From Streptomyces griseoviridis (GTDB lineage: Bacteria; Actinomycetota; Actinomycetes; Streptomycetales; Streptomycetaceae), in NCBI GenBank assembly GCA_014649155.1, contig BMSM01000011.1:175747-239746 (forward strand): a stretch of DNA of 64,000 nucleotides, given 5' to 3'. Shown here piece by piece: positions 9,638 through 17,557 of this stretch. Each line of letters opens with the position of its first letter. Positions within the stretch are counted from its first letter, which is position 1. The notes below the pieces were generated by a model that was not told the origin of the DNA, made no database searches, and saw nothing but the letters and a program-made list of their open reading frames with translations. Both the position numbers and the translations under genes were made by a program.

Positions 9638-10327
9638 TCACCGCCCGGGGCGCACCGTCAGGTCGTTGACCTCGGCGTCCCGGGGCAGGTCCAGGGCCAT
9701 GACGATCGTCGTGGCGACCGATTCGGGGTCGATCCAGCGCGCCGGGTCGTACTCCTTGCCCTCCTGCTGGTGCACCTTGGCCTGCATGGGGCTGGCGGTG
9801 CGGCCGGGGTAGACGGAGGTGACCCGGACGCCGTTGCCGTGCTCCTCCTGGCGCAGCGCGTCGGCGAGGGCCTTCAGGCCGTGCTTGGACGCGGCGTAGG
9901 CGGCCCACTCGGCGTGCGCGTTCAGGCCGGAGCCCGAGTTGACGAAGACCACCTGGCCCTGGGCGGCGCGGAGCTGGGGCAGCAGCAGCCGGGTCAGCTC
10001 GGCGGGCGCGACCAGGTTGACGTCGAGCTGGTGGTGCCAGGTCTTCGGGGTCAGCTCCCCGACCGGGCCGAGGTCGACGACGCCCGCGATGTGCAGCAGG
10101 GAGTCGACGCGGTCGGGCAGGGTCTGGTGGGACAGCGCCCAGGACAGCTTGTCGGGGTCGGCGAGGTCGCCGACGAGGGTGCGGGCGCCGGGGAGCGCGG
10201 CGGCCAGTTCCTTGGCGCGGCCCGCGTCGCGCGCGTGGAGCACGATCTCGTCCCCGCGCGCGTGGAGGCGGCGGGCGACGGCCGCGCCGATGCCGGAGCC
10301 GGCTCCGGTGATCACATGTGTTGCCAT
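9638..10327 (-). CDS. Short-chain dehydrogenase/reductase (SDR)
   Basis: This 229-aa classical SDR has the nucleotide-binding motif TGAGSGIG at residues 7-14. The usual NAG is replaced by IAG (LLHIAGVV). The catalytic serine is in VFVNSGSGL and the active-site YxxxK is YAASK. A PGRTASPM segment follows the active site, as usual in the family. The substrate is unknown. The ATG at 10327 gives a start of MATHVITGAG directly on the Rossmann strand. It lies 32 bases upstream of the MetE-like gene on the same strand, so it may begin an operon that continues into ligA. Confidence 0.9.
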   Translation of the reverse strand: MATHVITGAGSGIGAAVARRLHARGDEIVLHARDAGRAKELAAALPGARTLVGDLADPDKLSWALSHQTLPDRVDSLLHIAGVVDLGPVGELTPKTWHHQLDVNLVAPAELTRLLLPQLRAAQGQVVFVNSGSGLNAHAEWAAYAASKHGLKALADALRQEEHGNGVRVTSVYPGRTASPMQAKVHQQEGKEYDPARWIDPESVATTIVMALDLPRDAEVNDLTVRPGR

Positions 10328-10387
10328 GCCGCCATGCTCGCACCCCTGGTGCCGTGCCCGGCGCCCCGCCGGCACGTCACCGCCGGC

Positions 10388-10927
10388 TCACGCGACGCCC
10401 CGGCTCTCCTCCAGGTAGGCGAGCGCGCCGACCGGCTCCTCGGCGAAGAACACCAGCTCGGCCAGGGGCCGCGGCAGGAACCCCTCGTCCTCCATCCGGC
10501 GGAACTGCTCCTTGAGCCCGTCGTAGAAGCCCGCGGTGTTGAGCAGGACGACCGGCTTGTCGGTGTGCCCGTGCTTCTTCAGCTCCAGGATCTCGGTGGC
10601 CTCGTCCAGGGTGCCGGTGCCGCCCACCATGATCACCACGGCGTCGGACTTCTCCAGCAGCAGCCGCTTGCGCTCGGCCAGGTCGGAGGCGATGACCATC
10701 TCCTCGACGCCCTCGCGCGCGGTGGCCGCGAGGAAGGTCACGGAGACCCCGCAGAGCCGTCCGCCGGCCTCCTGCACACCGTCCGCGACCACCTTCATCA
10801 GGCCGACGTCCGAGCCGCCCCACACGAGCGTGTGCCCGCCCTTGCCGAGCAGAGCGGCGAACTCCTTCGCGGGGCGCGTGTAGCGCTCGTCGAGGTCGGC
10901 GGCGGAGAGGAAGACGCAGATGTTCAT
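10388..10927 (-). CDS. LOG-family protein (lysine decarboxylase-like Rossmann fold)
   Basis: This 179-aa protein has the fold of LOG proteins, which hydrolyse nucleoside 5'-monophosphates such as cytokinin riboside monophosphates. The glycine-rich loop reads VGGTGTLDEATE where the family consensus is PGGxGTxxE, so the proline is replaced by valine while the GG, GT and catalytic glutamate are kept. The N-terminal LVWGGSDVGLMKVVAD segment also fits. The arginine-lysine segment ERKRLLLEKSDA is family-like. The start is ATG. It ends 60 bases before the SDR start on the same strand and is divergent from the DUF427 gene. Exact substrate is open. Confidence 0.85.
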   Translation of the reverse strand: MNICVFLSAADLDERYTRPAKEFAALLGKGGHTLVWGGSDVGLMKVVADGVQEAGGRLCGVSVTFLAATAREGVEEMVIASDLAERKRLLLEKSDAVVIMVGGTGTLDEATEILELKKHGHTDKPVVLLNTAGFYDGLKEQFRRMEDEGFLPRPLAELVFFAEEPVGALAYLEESRGVA

Positions 10928-11021
10928 GGCGGCAACGGTACGGCGCCGCCCCGCCGGGGAAGAAGTCGCTTTCGCGGCGTGCTGTCACGAGGACACCGCC
11001 GGCCCGAGGAGGAGGACGATC

Positions 11022-11345
11022 GTGACCACCGGACACCGCATCACCGTGGAACCCACCGACCGGCACGTGCGCGTGACGCGCGAGGGACAGGTCCTGGCGG
11101 AGAGCGACGAGGCGCTGCTCCTGAAGGAGACGGGCTGCCCCGACCGCTACTACCTCCCGGCCCTGGACGTCCGGGTCGACCTGCTGACCCCGTCCCGTAC
11201 GACCACCCACTGCCCGTTCAAGGGCGACGCGGTCTACTGGTCGCTGCCGGACGCGCCGGACTCCGTCTGGGCGTACCCGGACCCCAAGGAGGAGGTACAG
11301 GCGATCAAGGACCACCTGTGCTTCTACGACGTCGAGGTGTCGTGA
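11022..11345 (+). CDS. DUF427 family protein
   Basis: This 107-aa beta-rich protein belongs to DUF427. Hallmarks are RVTREGQVLAESDEALLLKE, YYLPALDVR and THCPFKGDAVYWSL, and the C-terminal AWAYPDP-like segment is present as VWAYPDPKEEV. The GTG start at 11022 has a strong GAGGAGGAGG ribosome site seven bases upstream, and the protein then starts MTTGHRITVEP. An upstream ATG in the same frame overlaps the divergent LOG gene promoter and is less likely. Function is unknown. A hydrolase gene follows 38 bases later on the same strand. Confidence 0.9.
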   Translation: MTTGHRITVEPTDRHVRVTREGQVLAESDEALLLKETGCPDRYYLPALDVRVDLLTPSRTTTHCPFKGDAVYWSLPDAPDSVWAYPDPKEEVQAIKDHLCFYDVEVS

Positions 11346-11383
11346 CGGCCTGACCGTGCCCGGTGGGGGCAAGCTGCTCAGGC

Positions 11384-12160
11384 ATGGAGACGACACAGTC
11401 ACGCGACGGCACGCCCCTCGCCCACACCCGCACCGGCCGGGGCCCGGCCGTGATCCTGGTCAGCGGCGCCCTCTCGACGGGCGCCACCCTGGCGCCCCTG
11501 GCGGCCGCGCTCTCGGACCGCTTCGAGGTCCTGGTGTACGACCGCCGGGGCCGCGGCGGGAGCGGGGACACACCGCCCTACGCCGTCGACCGGGAGGTCG
11601 AGGACCTGGCGGCGCTGATCGAGGTGCTGGGCGGCGAGGCGTCCCTGTACGGCATCTCGTCCGGCGGCGCGCTGGTGCTGCGGGCGGCGGCGGCCGGGCT
11701 GCCGGTGCGCCGGGCGGCCGTCTACGAGGTGCCGTACGCCCTGGACGACGCGGACGCGGCGGCCCGCGCGGAGTACACCGAGCGGCTGACGCAGGCGCTG
11801 CGCGACGGCCGGCGCGGGGACGCGGTGGAGCTGTTCCTGCGGCTCACCGGCCTCGGCGAGGAGATGATCCGGGGCGCCCGCCGGTCGCCCATGTGGGCGG
11901 GCCTGGAGTCGGTCGCGCCGAGCCTGGCGTACGACGACGCCGTCCTGGGCGACGGGCGTCCACCGCGCGAGGCGCTGGCCGGGATCGGCGTCCCGGTGCT
12001 GGCCCTGGCGGGCGGCGCGGGCGCCCCGGCGATGCGCGCGGCGGCCCGGGAGATCGCGGAGACGGTCCCGGACGGCCGGTACGCGGAACTCGCGGGACAG
12101 AGCCACATGGTGGAACCGGGGGTCCTGGCGCCGGCGCTGGCGGAGTTCTTCGGCGGCTGA
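11384..12160 (+). CDS. Alpha/beta-fold hydrolase
   Basis: This 258-aa protein has the alpha/beta-hydrolase layout: an early LVSGALSTG oxyanion segment, YDRRGRGGSG, the nucleophile elbow GISSGG (Gly-x-Ser-x-Gly), a late acid strand VPVLALAGG, and a catalytic histidine in GQSHMVEPG. The substrate is unknown; the family includes esterases, lipases and haloperoxidase-like enzymes. The ATG at 11384 gives a start METTQSRDGTPLAHT that matches the usual N-terminus. It converges on mnmA, with a shared hairpin at the junction. Confidence 0.9.
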   Translation: METTQSRDGTPLAHTRTGRGPAVILVSGALSTGATLAPLAAALSDRFEVLVYDRRGRGGSGDTPPYAVDREVEDLAALIEVLGGEASLYGISSGGALVLRAAAAGLPVRRAAVYEVPYALDDADAAARAEYTERLTQALRDGRRGDAVELFLRLTGLGEEMIRGARRSPMWAGLESVAPSLAYDDAVLGDGRPPREALAGIGVPVLALAGGAGAPAMRAAAREIAETVPDGRYAELAGQSHMVEPGVLAPALAEFFGG

Positions 12161-12192
12161 CCTGAGCGGGTGTGCCCGGGCCGGCGCTCAGG
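12161..12192. terminator. Bidirectional terminator between hydrolase and mnmA
   Basis: CCTGAGCG (12161-12168) and CGCTCAGG (12185-12192) form a perfect 8-bp stem enclosing a GC-rich loop with GGGTGTGCCCGGGCC. The right arm contains the mnmA stop codon. It sits exactly between two convergent genes, so it can end transcription from both sides. Confidence 0.6.
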
Positions 12193-13324
12193 CCGCCCCG
12201 GCCGTCGCCCGGACGGTGGCGGCGATGGTCGCCGAGCCCACCACGCGGGTGCCGTCGTACAGCACGATCGCCTGGCCGGGGGCCACGCCGCGGACCGGCT
12301 CCGCGAAGACGACCTCCAGGGAGCCGTCGACGACCTCGGCGCGGACCGGTGTCTCCTCGCCGTGGGCGCGGAGCTGGGCCGTGTAGGTGCCGGGGCCGGT
12401 GGGGGCGGCGCCGCACCAGCGGGGCTTGATCGCGCGCAGCGCGCCGACGTCGAGGGCGTCGGCGGGGCCGACGGTCACCGTGTTGGTGACCGGGGAGATG
12501 TCGAGGACGTAGCGCGGCTTGCCGTCGGGGGCGGGGGTGCCGATGCGCAGGCCCTTGCGCTGGCCGATGGTGAAGCCGTAGGCGCCCTCGTGAGTGCCGA
12601 GGCGGTTGCCGGACTCGTCGACGATGTCGCCCTCGGCGCGGCCGAGGCGGTCGGCGAGGAAGCCCTGGGTGTCGCCGTCGGCGATGAAGCAGATGTCGTG
12701 CGAGTCGGGCTTCTTGGCGACGGCCAGGCCCCGCCGCTCGGCCTCGGCGCGGATCTCCGCCTTGGTGGTGACGGTGTCGCCGAGGGGGAACATCGCGTGG
12801 GCGAGCTGCCGGTCGTCCAGGACGCCGAGGACGTACGACTGGTCCTTGGCCTGGTCGGAGGCGCGGTGCAGCTCGCGGACGCCGTCCTCGCGCACGATCA
12901 CGCGGGCGTAGTGGCCGGTGCAGACCGCGTCGAAGCCGAGGGCGAGCGCCTTGTCGAGGAGCGCGGCGAACTTGATCTTCTCGTTGCAGCGCAGGCACGG
13001 GTTCGGCGTGCGGCCGGCCTCGTACTCGGCGACGAAGTCCTCGACGACGTCCTCCCGGAAGCGGTCGGCGAGGTCCCAGACGTAGAACGGGATGCCGATG
13101 ACGTCCGCGGCGCGGCGGGCGTCGCGGGAGTCCTCGATGGTGCAGCAGCCCCGCGCGCCCGTGCGGAAGGACTGGGGGTTCGCGGAGAGCGCGAGGTGGA
13201 CGCCGGTCACGTCGTGCCCGGCTTCGGCGGCGCGGGCGGCGGCGACGGCGGAGTCGACCCCGCCGGACATGGCGGCGAGGACACGGAGAGGGCGGCGGGT
13301 GCGCTGCGGGGTGTCGTCAGTCAT
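12188..13324 (-). CDS. mnmA: tRNA-specific 2-thiouridylase
   Basis: MnmA (378 aa) adenylates and thiolates U34 of Lys, Glu and Gln tRNAs to give 2-thiouridine. The PP-loop AAMSGGVDSAVAA lies near the N-terminus. The two catalytic cysteines are in TPNPCLRCNEKIKF and DSHDICFI. The VGxRKGL-type segment (FTIGQRKGLRIG) and C-terminal beta-barrel follow in the right order. The ATG at 13324 fits homologues. The sulfur donor cysteine desulfurase is encoded 0.8 kb upstream on the same strand, with an oppositely oriented amidase gene in between, so the two are neighbours but not one operon. Confidence 0.97.
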   Translation of the reverse strand: MTDDTPQRTRRPLRVLAAMSGGVDSAVAAARAAEAGHDVTGVHLALSANPQSFRTGARGCCTIEDSRDARRAADVIGIPFYVWDLADRFREDVVEDFVAEYEAGRTPNPCLRCNEKIKFAALLDKALALGFDAVCTGHYARVIVREDGVRELHRASDQAKDQSYVLGVLDDRQLAHAMFPLGDTVTTKAEIRAEAERRGLAVAKKPDSHDICFIADGDTQGFLADRLGRAEGDIVDESGNRLGTHEGAYGFTIGQRKGLRIGTPAPDGKPRYVLDISPVTNTVTVGPADALDVGALRAIKPRWCGAAPTGPGTYTAQLRAHGEETPVRAEVVDGSLEVVFAEPVRGVAPGQAIVLYDGTRVVGSATIAATVRATAGAA

Positions 13325-13385
13325 AACCCTTCCAGAGTACGGGTGGCCGGGGAACCGGAGCGCGCGGATATGCGTTCTCGGTCAC

Positions 13386-14141
13386 ATGGAGGCGAACAGC
13401 CGATCCACGAGCGGATCACCGAAGGACACCGACCGGCGCATCGGCAGACGCGCGCTGCTCGTCGGTGGCGCGGTGACGGCCGTGGGCACCGCGGTGCTGG
13501 CCCGCGACGAGCTGGGCCGCCTGTGGTGGCGGGTGCCGGGCGTGGAGCGGCCCCGCGAGGACGGGGAGGTCGACTACCGGGGCGCCCGCTGGGTGGCGGC
13601 GTCGGACGCGAACTGGCGGCGCGCGGACCGGCCCGAGGACTACTCCATAGACATGGTGATCGTCCATGTCACGCAGGGCAGCTTCGAGGGCGCGGTGCGG
13701 GCCTTCCAGGACCCGGGGCACCAGGCCGCCGCGCACTACGTCGTGGGGCAGGACGGGCGGATCACACAGATGATCCGCGAGCTGGACGTGGCCTACCACG
13801 CGGGCAACCGGGCGTACAACGAGCGCAGTGTCGGCATCGAGCACGCGGGGTTCGTGGACCGGCCGCAGGACTTCACGGACGCGATGTACGCGGCGTCGGC
13901 GCGGCTGACCGCGGGGATCTGCGCCCGTTACGGGATACCCGTCGACCGGAAGCACATCATCGGCCATGTCGAGGTGCCGGGCACCGACCACACCGATCCG
14001 GGGCCGCACTGGGACTGGGACCGGTATCTGAAGCTGGTGCGGCGGGCGAAGACGGCCCTGCCGTCGGAGTCGCCCTCCGGCTCGTCCTCCGCCTCGCCGT
14101 CCGACGGGACGGGCAGGTCCGCGGACAGCTCCTCGGTGTGA
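13386..14141 (+). CDS. Tat-exported N-acetylmuramoyl-L-alanine amidase (Amidase_2/PGRP)
   Basis: This 251-aa enzyme is predicted to cut the amide bond between muramic acid and the peptide stem of peptidoglycan. A twin-arginine signal is visible (DRRIGRRALLVGG followed by AVTAVGTAVLA, residues 16-43). The Amidase_2 zinc site is represented by the histidine in MVIVHVTQG and a second in GTDHTDPGPHW, with AAAHYVVGQDGRI and VGIEHAGF between. The C-terminus is Ser/Gly-rich and probably unstructured. The ATG at 13386 places the twin arginines correctly. It is transcribed between, and opposite to, mnmA and the cysteine desulfurase gene, and converges on the latter with only 10 bases between them. Confidence 0.92.
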   Translation: MEANSRSTSGSPKDTDRRIGRRALLVGGAVTAVGTAVLARDELGRLWWRVPGVERPREDGEVDYRGARWVAASDANWRRADRPEDYSIDMVIVHVTQGSFEGAVRAFQDPGHQAAAHYVVGQDGRITQMIRELDVAYHAGNRAYNERSVGIEHAGFVDRPQDFTDAMYAASARLTAGICARYGIPVDRKHIIGHVEVPGTDHTDPGPHWDWDRYLKLVRRAKTALPSESPSGSSSASPSDGTGRSADSSSV

Positions 14142-14151
14142 CCGGCGGGCC

Positions 14152-15321
14152 CTACGTCAGTCCCGCCGCGCGGGCCCGCCGCACCGCCGGGCCGATCGCC
14201 TTGGCGAGGGCCTCGACGTCGGCCTCGGTGGAGGTGTGGCCCAGGGAGAAGCGCAGGGTGCCGCGGGCCAGGTCGGGGTCGGTGCCGGTGGCGAGCAGGA
14301 CGTGGCTGGGCTGGGCGACGCCCGCGGTGCAGGCGGAGCCGGTGGAGCACTCGATGCCCTGGGCGTCCAGCAGGAGCAGCAGGGAGTCGCCCTCGCAGCC
14401 GGGGAAGGTGAAGTGCGCGTTGGCCGGGAGCCGGCCGCCGGGCGCCGGGTCGCCGCCGAGGAGCGCGTCCGGAACCGCCGTACGCACCGCCTCGACCAGG
14501 CTGTCGCGCAGGGCGCCGATCTCGCGGGCGAAGCTTTCGTGCCGTTCGGCGGCGAGGCGGCCGGCGACGGCGAAGGAGGCGATGGCGGGGACGTCGAGGG
14601 TGCCGGAGCGGACGTGGCGTTCCTGCCCGCCGCCGTGCAGGACGGGGACGGGGGTGTGCTCGCGGCCGAGGAGCAGCGCGCCGATGCCGTAGGGGCCGCC
14701 GATCTTGTGGCCGGAGACCGTCATCGCGGCGAGCCCGGAGGCGGCGAAGTCGACCGGGAGCTGGCCGACGGCCTGGACCGCGTCGGCGTGCAGCGGAACG
14801 CCGAACTCGGCGGCGACGTCGGCGAGTTCACGGACCGGCATGACCGTGCCGATCTCGTTGTTCGCCCACATGACGGTGGCGAGGGCCACGTCGCCGGGGT
14901 CACGGGCGATGGCCTCGCGCAGGGCCTCGGGGCGGACCCGGCCGTGGGCGTCGACGGGCAGGTACTCGACGGTCGCGCCCTCGTGCTCGCCGAGCCAGTG
15001 CACGGCGTCGAGGACGGCGTGGTGCTCGACGGGGCTGGCCAGGACCCGGGTGCGGGCCGGGTCGGCGTCGCGGCGGGCCCAGTACAGGCCCTTGACGGCG
15101 AGGTTGTCGGCCTCGGTGCCGCCGGCGGTGAACACCACCTCGCTGGGGCGGGCGCCCAGCGCCTCGGCGAGGGTCTCGCGGGCCTCCTCGACGGTGCGCC
15201 GGGCACGGCGGCCGGACGCGTGCAGGGAGGAGGCGTTGCCCGTGGCGCCGAGGTGCGCGGTGAGCGCCTCGACCGCCTCGGGAAGCATCGGGGTGGTCGC
15301 GGCGTGGTCGAGGTAAGCCAT
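14152..15321 (-). CDS. Cysteine desulfurase (NifS/IscS family)
   Basis: This 389-aa PLP enzyme takes sulfur from cysteine for tRNA thiolation and Fe-S assembly. The N-terminus MAYLDHAATTP, the H-x-x-x motif EHHAVL, the PLP lysine in VSGHKIGGPYG and the active-site cysteine loop (CSTGSACTAGVAQPSH) are all present. The loop is of the class I type. The ATG at 15321 is well defined. Its likely partner MnmA is encoded next on the same strand after the oppositely oriented amidase gene, which matches the common cysteine desulfurase-mnmA pairing in actinobacteria. Confidence 0.96.
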   Translation of the reverse strand: MAYLDHAATTPMLPEAVEALTAHLGATGNASSLHASGRRARRTVEEARETLAEALGARPSEVVFTAGGTEADNLAVKGLYWARRDADPARTRVLASPVEHHAVLDAVHWLGEHEGATVEYLPVDAHGRVRPEALREAIARDPGDVALATVMWANNEIGTVMPVRELADVAAEFGVPLHADAVQAVGQLPVDFAASGLAAMTVSGHKIGGPYGIGALLLGREHTPVPVLHGGGQERHVRSGTLDVPAIASFAVAGRLAAERHESFAREIGALRDSLVEAVRTAVPDALLGGDPAPGGRLPANAHFTFPGCEGDSLLLLLDAQGIECSTGSACTAGVAQPSHVLLATGTDPDLARGTLRFSLGHTSTEADVEALAKAIGPAVRRARAAGLT

Positions 15322-15374
15322 GGTGCCGCCGATTCTACGGGGCGCCCCCGGCAGGCCCCCGGGGGGACGGCGGC

Positions 15375-15641
15375 TCACAGGCTCCAGGAGACCGTCTGGT
15401 CGGCCTGCACGAGCGCGGCGAGGACGAGCAGGTCGGCGACGCCCAGGCCGAGGCCGAGGAAGGCCCGGCCGCGCCGGGCGGTGCCGCGCCACAGGGCGGC
15501 GGCGGCGAGCACGATGGCGACCGGCCCGAGGACGATGTTGAGGACCAGGAGGCCGAGCAGGCCCAGGACGAAGGAGGCGACGGCCATGCCGTCGGCGTCC
15601 CTCAGGCCGGTGCGGCGGGCGGCCGGTGCGGTGAGCTGCAT
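15375..15641 (-). CDS. DUF4190-type small membrane protein
   Basis: This 88-aa protein has two membrane segments: GMAVASFVLGLLGLLVLNIVLGPVAIVLAAAALW, the typical DUF4190 core, and GLGLGVADLLVLAALV near the C-terminus. A GGGAG ribosome site lies six bases before the ATG at 15641. It follows the 54-aa membrane protein gene by 54 bases on the same strand, and both are divergent from the FabR-like regulator. Function unknown. Confidence 0.8.
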   Translation of the reverse strand: MQLTAPAARRTGLRDADGMAVASFVLGLLGLLVLNIVLGPVAIVLAAAALWRGTARRGRAFLGLGLGVADLLVLAALVQADQTVSWSL

Positions 15642-15695
15642 GGTGATCTCCCTGCTGTACGTCGTGGGACGGTGCGTCGGTGGGCCGGGCGGGCG

Positions 15696-15860
15696 TCAGC
15701 GGGCGGAGGTGCTCCGGCGGCGGTGCCGCTCGCGGAGGGCGAAGACGCCGAGCCAGGCGGCGATGACGAGGGCGGCGACGGCGGAGAGGCCGAGCGGCGC
15801 GTGGGCGACGGTGCCCAGGACGACGCCGAACAGCAGCAGCGCGGCGACGAGAAACAGCAT
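15696..15860 (-). CDS. 54-residue membrane protein
   Basis: This very short gene encodes a protein of two hydrophobic stretches (MLFLVAALLLFGVVLGTVA and LGLSAVAALVIAAWLGVFAL) ending in a basic tail (RERHRRRSTSAR). The ATG at 15860 has a GGGGAG ribosome site nine bases upstream. The codon pattern is strongly GC-rich at third positions, which supports coding. It is the first gene downstream of the divergent promoter shared with the FabR-like TetR gene, with the inverted repeat at 15891-15918 just upstream. A role in membrane homeostasis is plausible but unproven. Confidence 0.75.
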   Translation of the reverse strand: MLFLVAALLLFGVVLGTVAHAPLGLSAVAALVIAAWLGVFALRERHRRRSTSAR

Positions 15861-15890
15861 GAGGTCCACTCCCCAGGTTCCCGAGATTCG

Positions 15891-15918
15891 GTGAACGGTT
15901 GTAGTAACACTCGTTCAC
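15891..15918. promoter_or_regulatory. Candidate operator for the FabR-like regulator
   Basis: GTGAACG (15891-15897) and CGTTCAC (15912-15918) are a perfect 7-bp inverted repeat. The centre contains GTTGTAGTAAC, itself nearly symmetrical. A second similar element, CAGTTGTTAACTG, lies a few bases before the regulator start at 15984. This AT-richer patch stands out from the surrounding sequence. It sits in the divergent promoter and is the likely binding region for the adjacent TetR protein. Confidence 0.6.
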
Positions 15919-15983
15919 TGACTACCCAGTCTAACGCGCGCCAAGACTTTTCAATTCCGGAGAACAGTTGTTAACTGCATGGC

Positions 15984-16613
15984 ATGAGTCACACCCTCGG
16001 CGTCCGGCAGGCCCAGAAGCAGCGCACCCGGCAGGCGCTCCTGGACGCGGCGCTCGAACTGCTGGAGGAGCAGAGCCTGAGCAGCCTGGGACTGCGTGAG
16101 GTCACCCGCGCGGTGGGGGTGGCGCCCACCGCCTTCTACCGGCACTTCCCCTCCACCGCCGACCTCGGGGTCGCACTGGTCGAGGAGGCGCTCGGCAGGC
16201 TGCACCCGATGATCCGGACCACCGTGACGCCGGACGGCGACAGCGGGGAACGCATCGCCCGCGCTGTGGAGTTGATCGAGGGTCACGTACGGGAGTACCC
16301 CTCCCACGTCCGGTTCATCGCGCGGGAGCGGCACGGCGGGGTGCAGCCGGTGCGGGCGGCGATACAGGAGCAGCTCGGCCGTTTCACCGAGGAGGTGCGG
16401 GCCGAGCTGGCCAAGGACCCGCAGTCGGCGGGGTGGCACGACGACGACCTGCTGATGCTGGCGGGCCTCTACGTCGACCAGATGCTGATCACGGCCTCCC
16501 AGTTCCTGGAGACGCTGGACGCCCCGGACGGCGAACGGCGGCGGGTGGCCGAGACCGCCACCCGCCGCCTGCGCCTGATCAGTGTCGGCCGCCGGCACTG
16601 GACGGCGGCCTGA
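15984..16613 (+). CDS. TetR-family regulator resembling FabR
   Basis: This 209-aa regulator has a HTH with the FabR-type pattern LGLREVTRAVGVAPTAFYRHF (here split as SSLGLREVTRAVG and VAPTAFYRHFPS). FabR and relatives control unsaturated fatty-acid synthesis or desaturation by sensing acyl-CoA or acyl-ACP. The C-terminal domain is helical and ends RRLRLISVGRRHWTAA. It is divergent from two small membrane protein genes and convergent with an acyl-CoA thioesterase gene, which fits a lipid-related role. The ligand and targets are inferred. The ATG at 15984 directly follows a palindromic element. Confidence 0.88.
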   Translation: MSHTLGVRQAQKQRTRQALLDAALELLEEQSLSSLGLREVTRAVGVAPTAFYRHFPSTADLGVALVEEALGRLHPMIRTTVTPDGDSGERIARAVELIEGHVREYPSHVRFIARERHGGVQPVRAAIQEQLGRFTEEVRAELAKDPQSAGWHDDDLLMLAGLYVDQMLITASQFLETLDAPDGERRRVAETATRRLRLISVGRRHWTAA

Positions 16614-16627
16614 GCACTTGGGAGGCG

Positions 16628-17488
16628 TCAGCCCCGTTTGACCCGGGCCAGTTGCCGGGACTGCGCCACCAGCCGGCCCGCGCTGTCCCACACCTCGGCG
16701 TCCTCCTCCAGGAAGCCGCCGGCGAGGTTGCGGGTGGTGACGGAGACCCGGACCGGGCCCGGCGCCGGGCGGCACCGCACGTGCGCGGTCAGCTCCACCG
16801 TGGGCACCCAGCCCGCGAGGCCCAGCTCGAAGGCGGTCGGCGGCAGCGCGTCGACCGCGAGCAGCAGCGCGAGGGGGTCGGTGTCGCGGCCGTCGGCCAG
16901 CCCGAACCAGGCCCGCATCTCACCCTTGCCGGAGGGCTTGCCGAGCGCCCAGCCCAGCGTCGCCGGGTCCAGCTTGAGCAGCAGCCGGTCGGCGAAGGCG
17001 GAGCCGCCGGCGACCGGCGCGGGCCCGTCCTCGGGGCCGAAGCACTCCTCGATCGGCGGCATGGCGGGCGGCTCGGCGGAGGTGTGGACGTCGTCCGGCA
17101 GGGTGTCGAGGTCGCCGTAGGAGGCGAGGACACGGATGCGTTCGACCTCGTTGCCCTCGTCGTCGTACTGGAAGAGGGAGGCCTGGCCGGTGGAGAGGGT
17201 GCGGCCGGTGCGGACGGTCTCGGTGCGGACGAGGGCCGGGCCGGGGCGGGAGGCGGTGAGGTAGTGCGCCGAGAGGGTGAAGGGGTCGGGGTGCGGGAGG
17301 GCGTCGGCGAGCGCGCGGCCGAGGACCGCCAGCAGGAATCCGCCGTTGACCACGCCGAAGATCGTCCAGTCGGCGGAGAGGTCGATGGCGTAGACGCCCG
17401 GTTCGCGGCGGGTGAGGGCGGTGTCCCGGTCGAACTCGCCGGCGCCGACGGTGGCCCGTGCGGCCGGTGCGGAGGCTGCTTCTGGCAT
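16628..17488 (-). CDS. Acyl-CoA thioesterase, double hot-dog (TesB-like)
   Basis: This 286-aa protein has two hot-dog modules. The first contains the typical VNGGFLLAVLGRALADALPHPDPFTLSAHYL run (seen in pieces: FGVVNGGFLLAVLG and LSAHYLTASRPG). The second contains LALLLAVDALPPTAF and WVPTVELTAHVR. These enzymes hydrolyse acyl-CoA thioesters to free acid and CoA. The ATG at 17488 is chosen; an alternative ATG five codons upstream is possible. It converges on the FabR-like gene, with a 14-base gap. Confidence 0.88.
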   Translation of the reverse strand: MPEAASAPAARATVGAGEFDRDTALTRREPGVYAIDLSADWTIFGVVNGGFLLAVLGRALADALPHPDPFTLSAHYLTASRPGPALVRTETVRTGRTLSTGQASLFQYDDEGNEVERIRVLASYGDLDTLPDDVHTSAEPPAMPPIEECFGPEDGPAPVAGGSAFADRLLLKLDPATLGWALGKPSGKGEMRAWFGLADGRDTDPLALLLAVDALPPTAFELGLAGWVPTVELTAHVRCRPAPGPVRVSVTTRNLAGGFLEEDAEVWDSAGRLVAQSRQLARVKRG

Positions 17489-17557
17489 GGCTGCACGGTA
17501 CAACAGGGGCCTACTAAGCGGTAGCTTTCGTCCGCTCCCCGGACCGTGACCGTGCCC

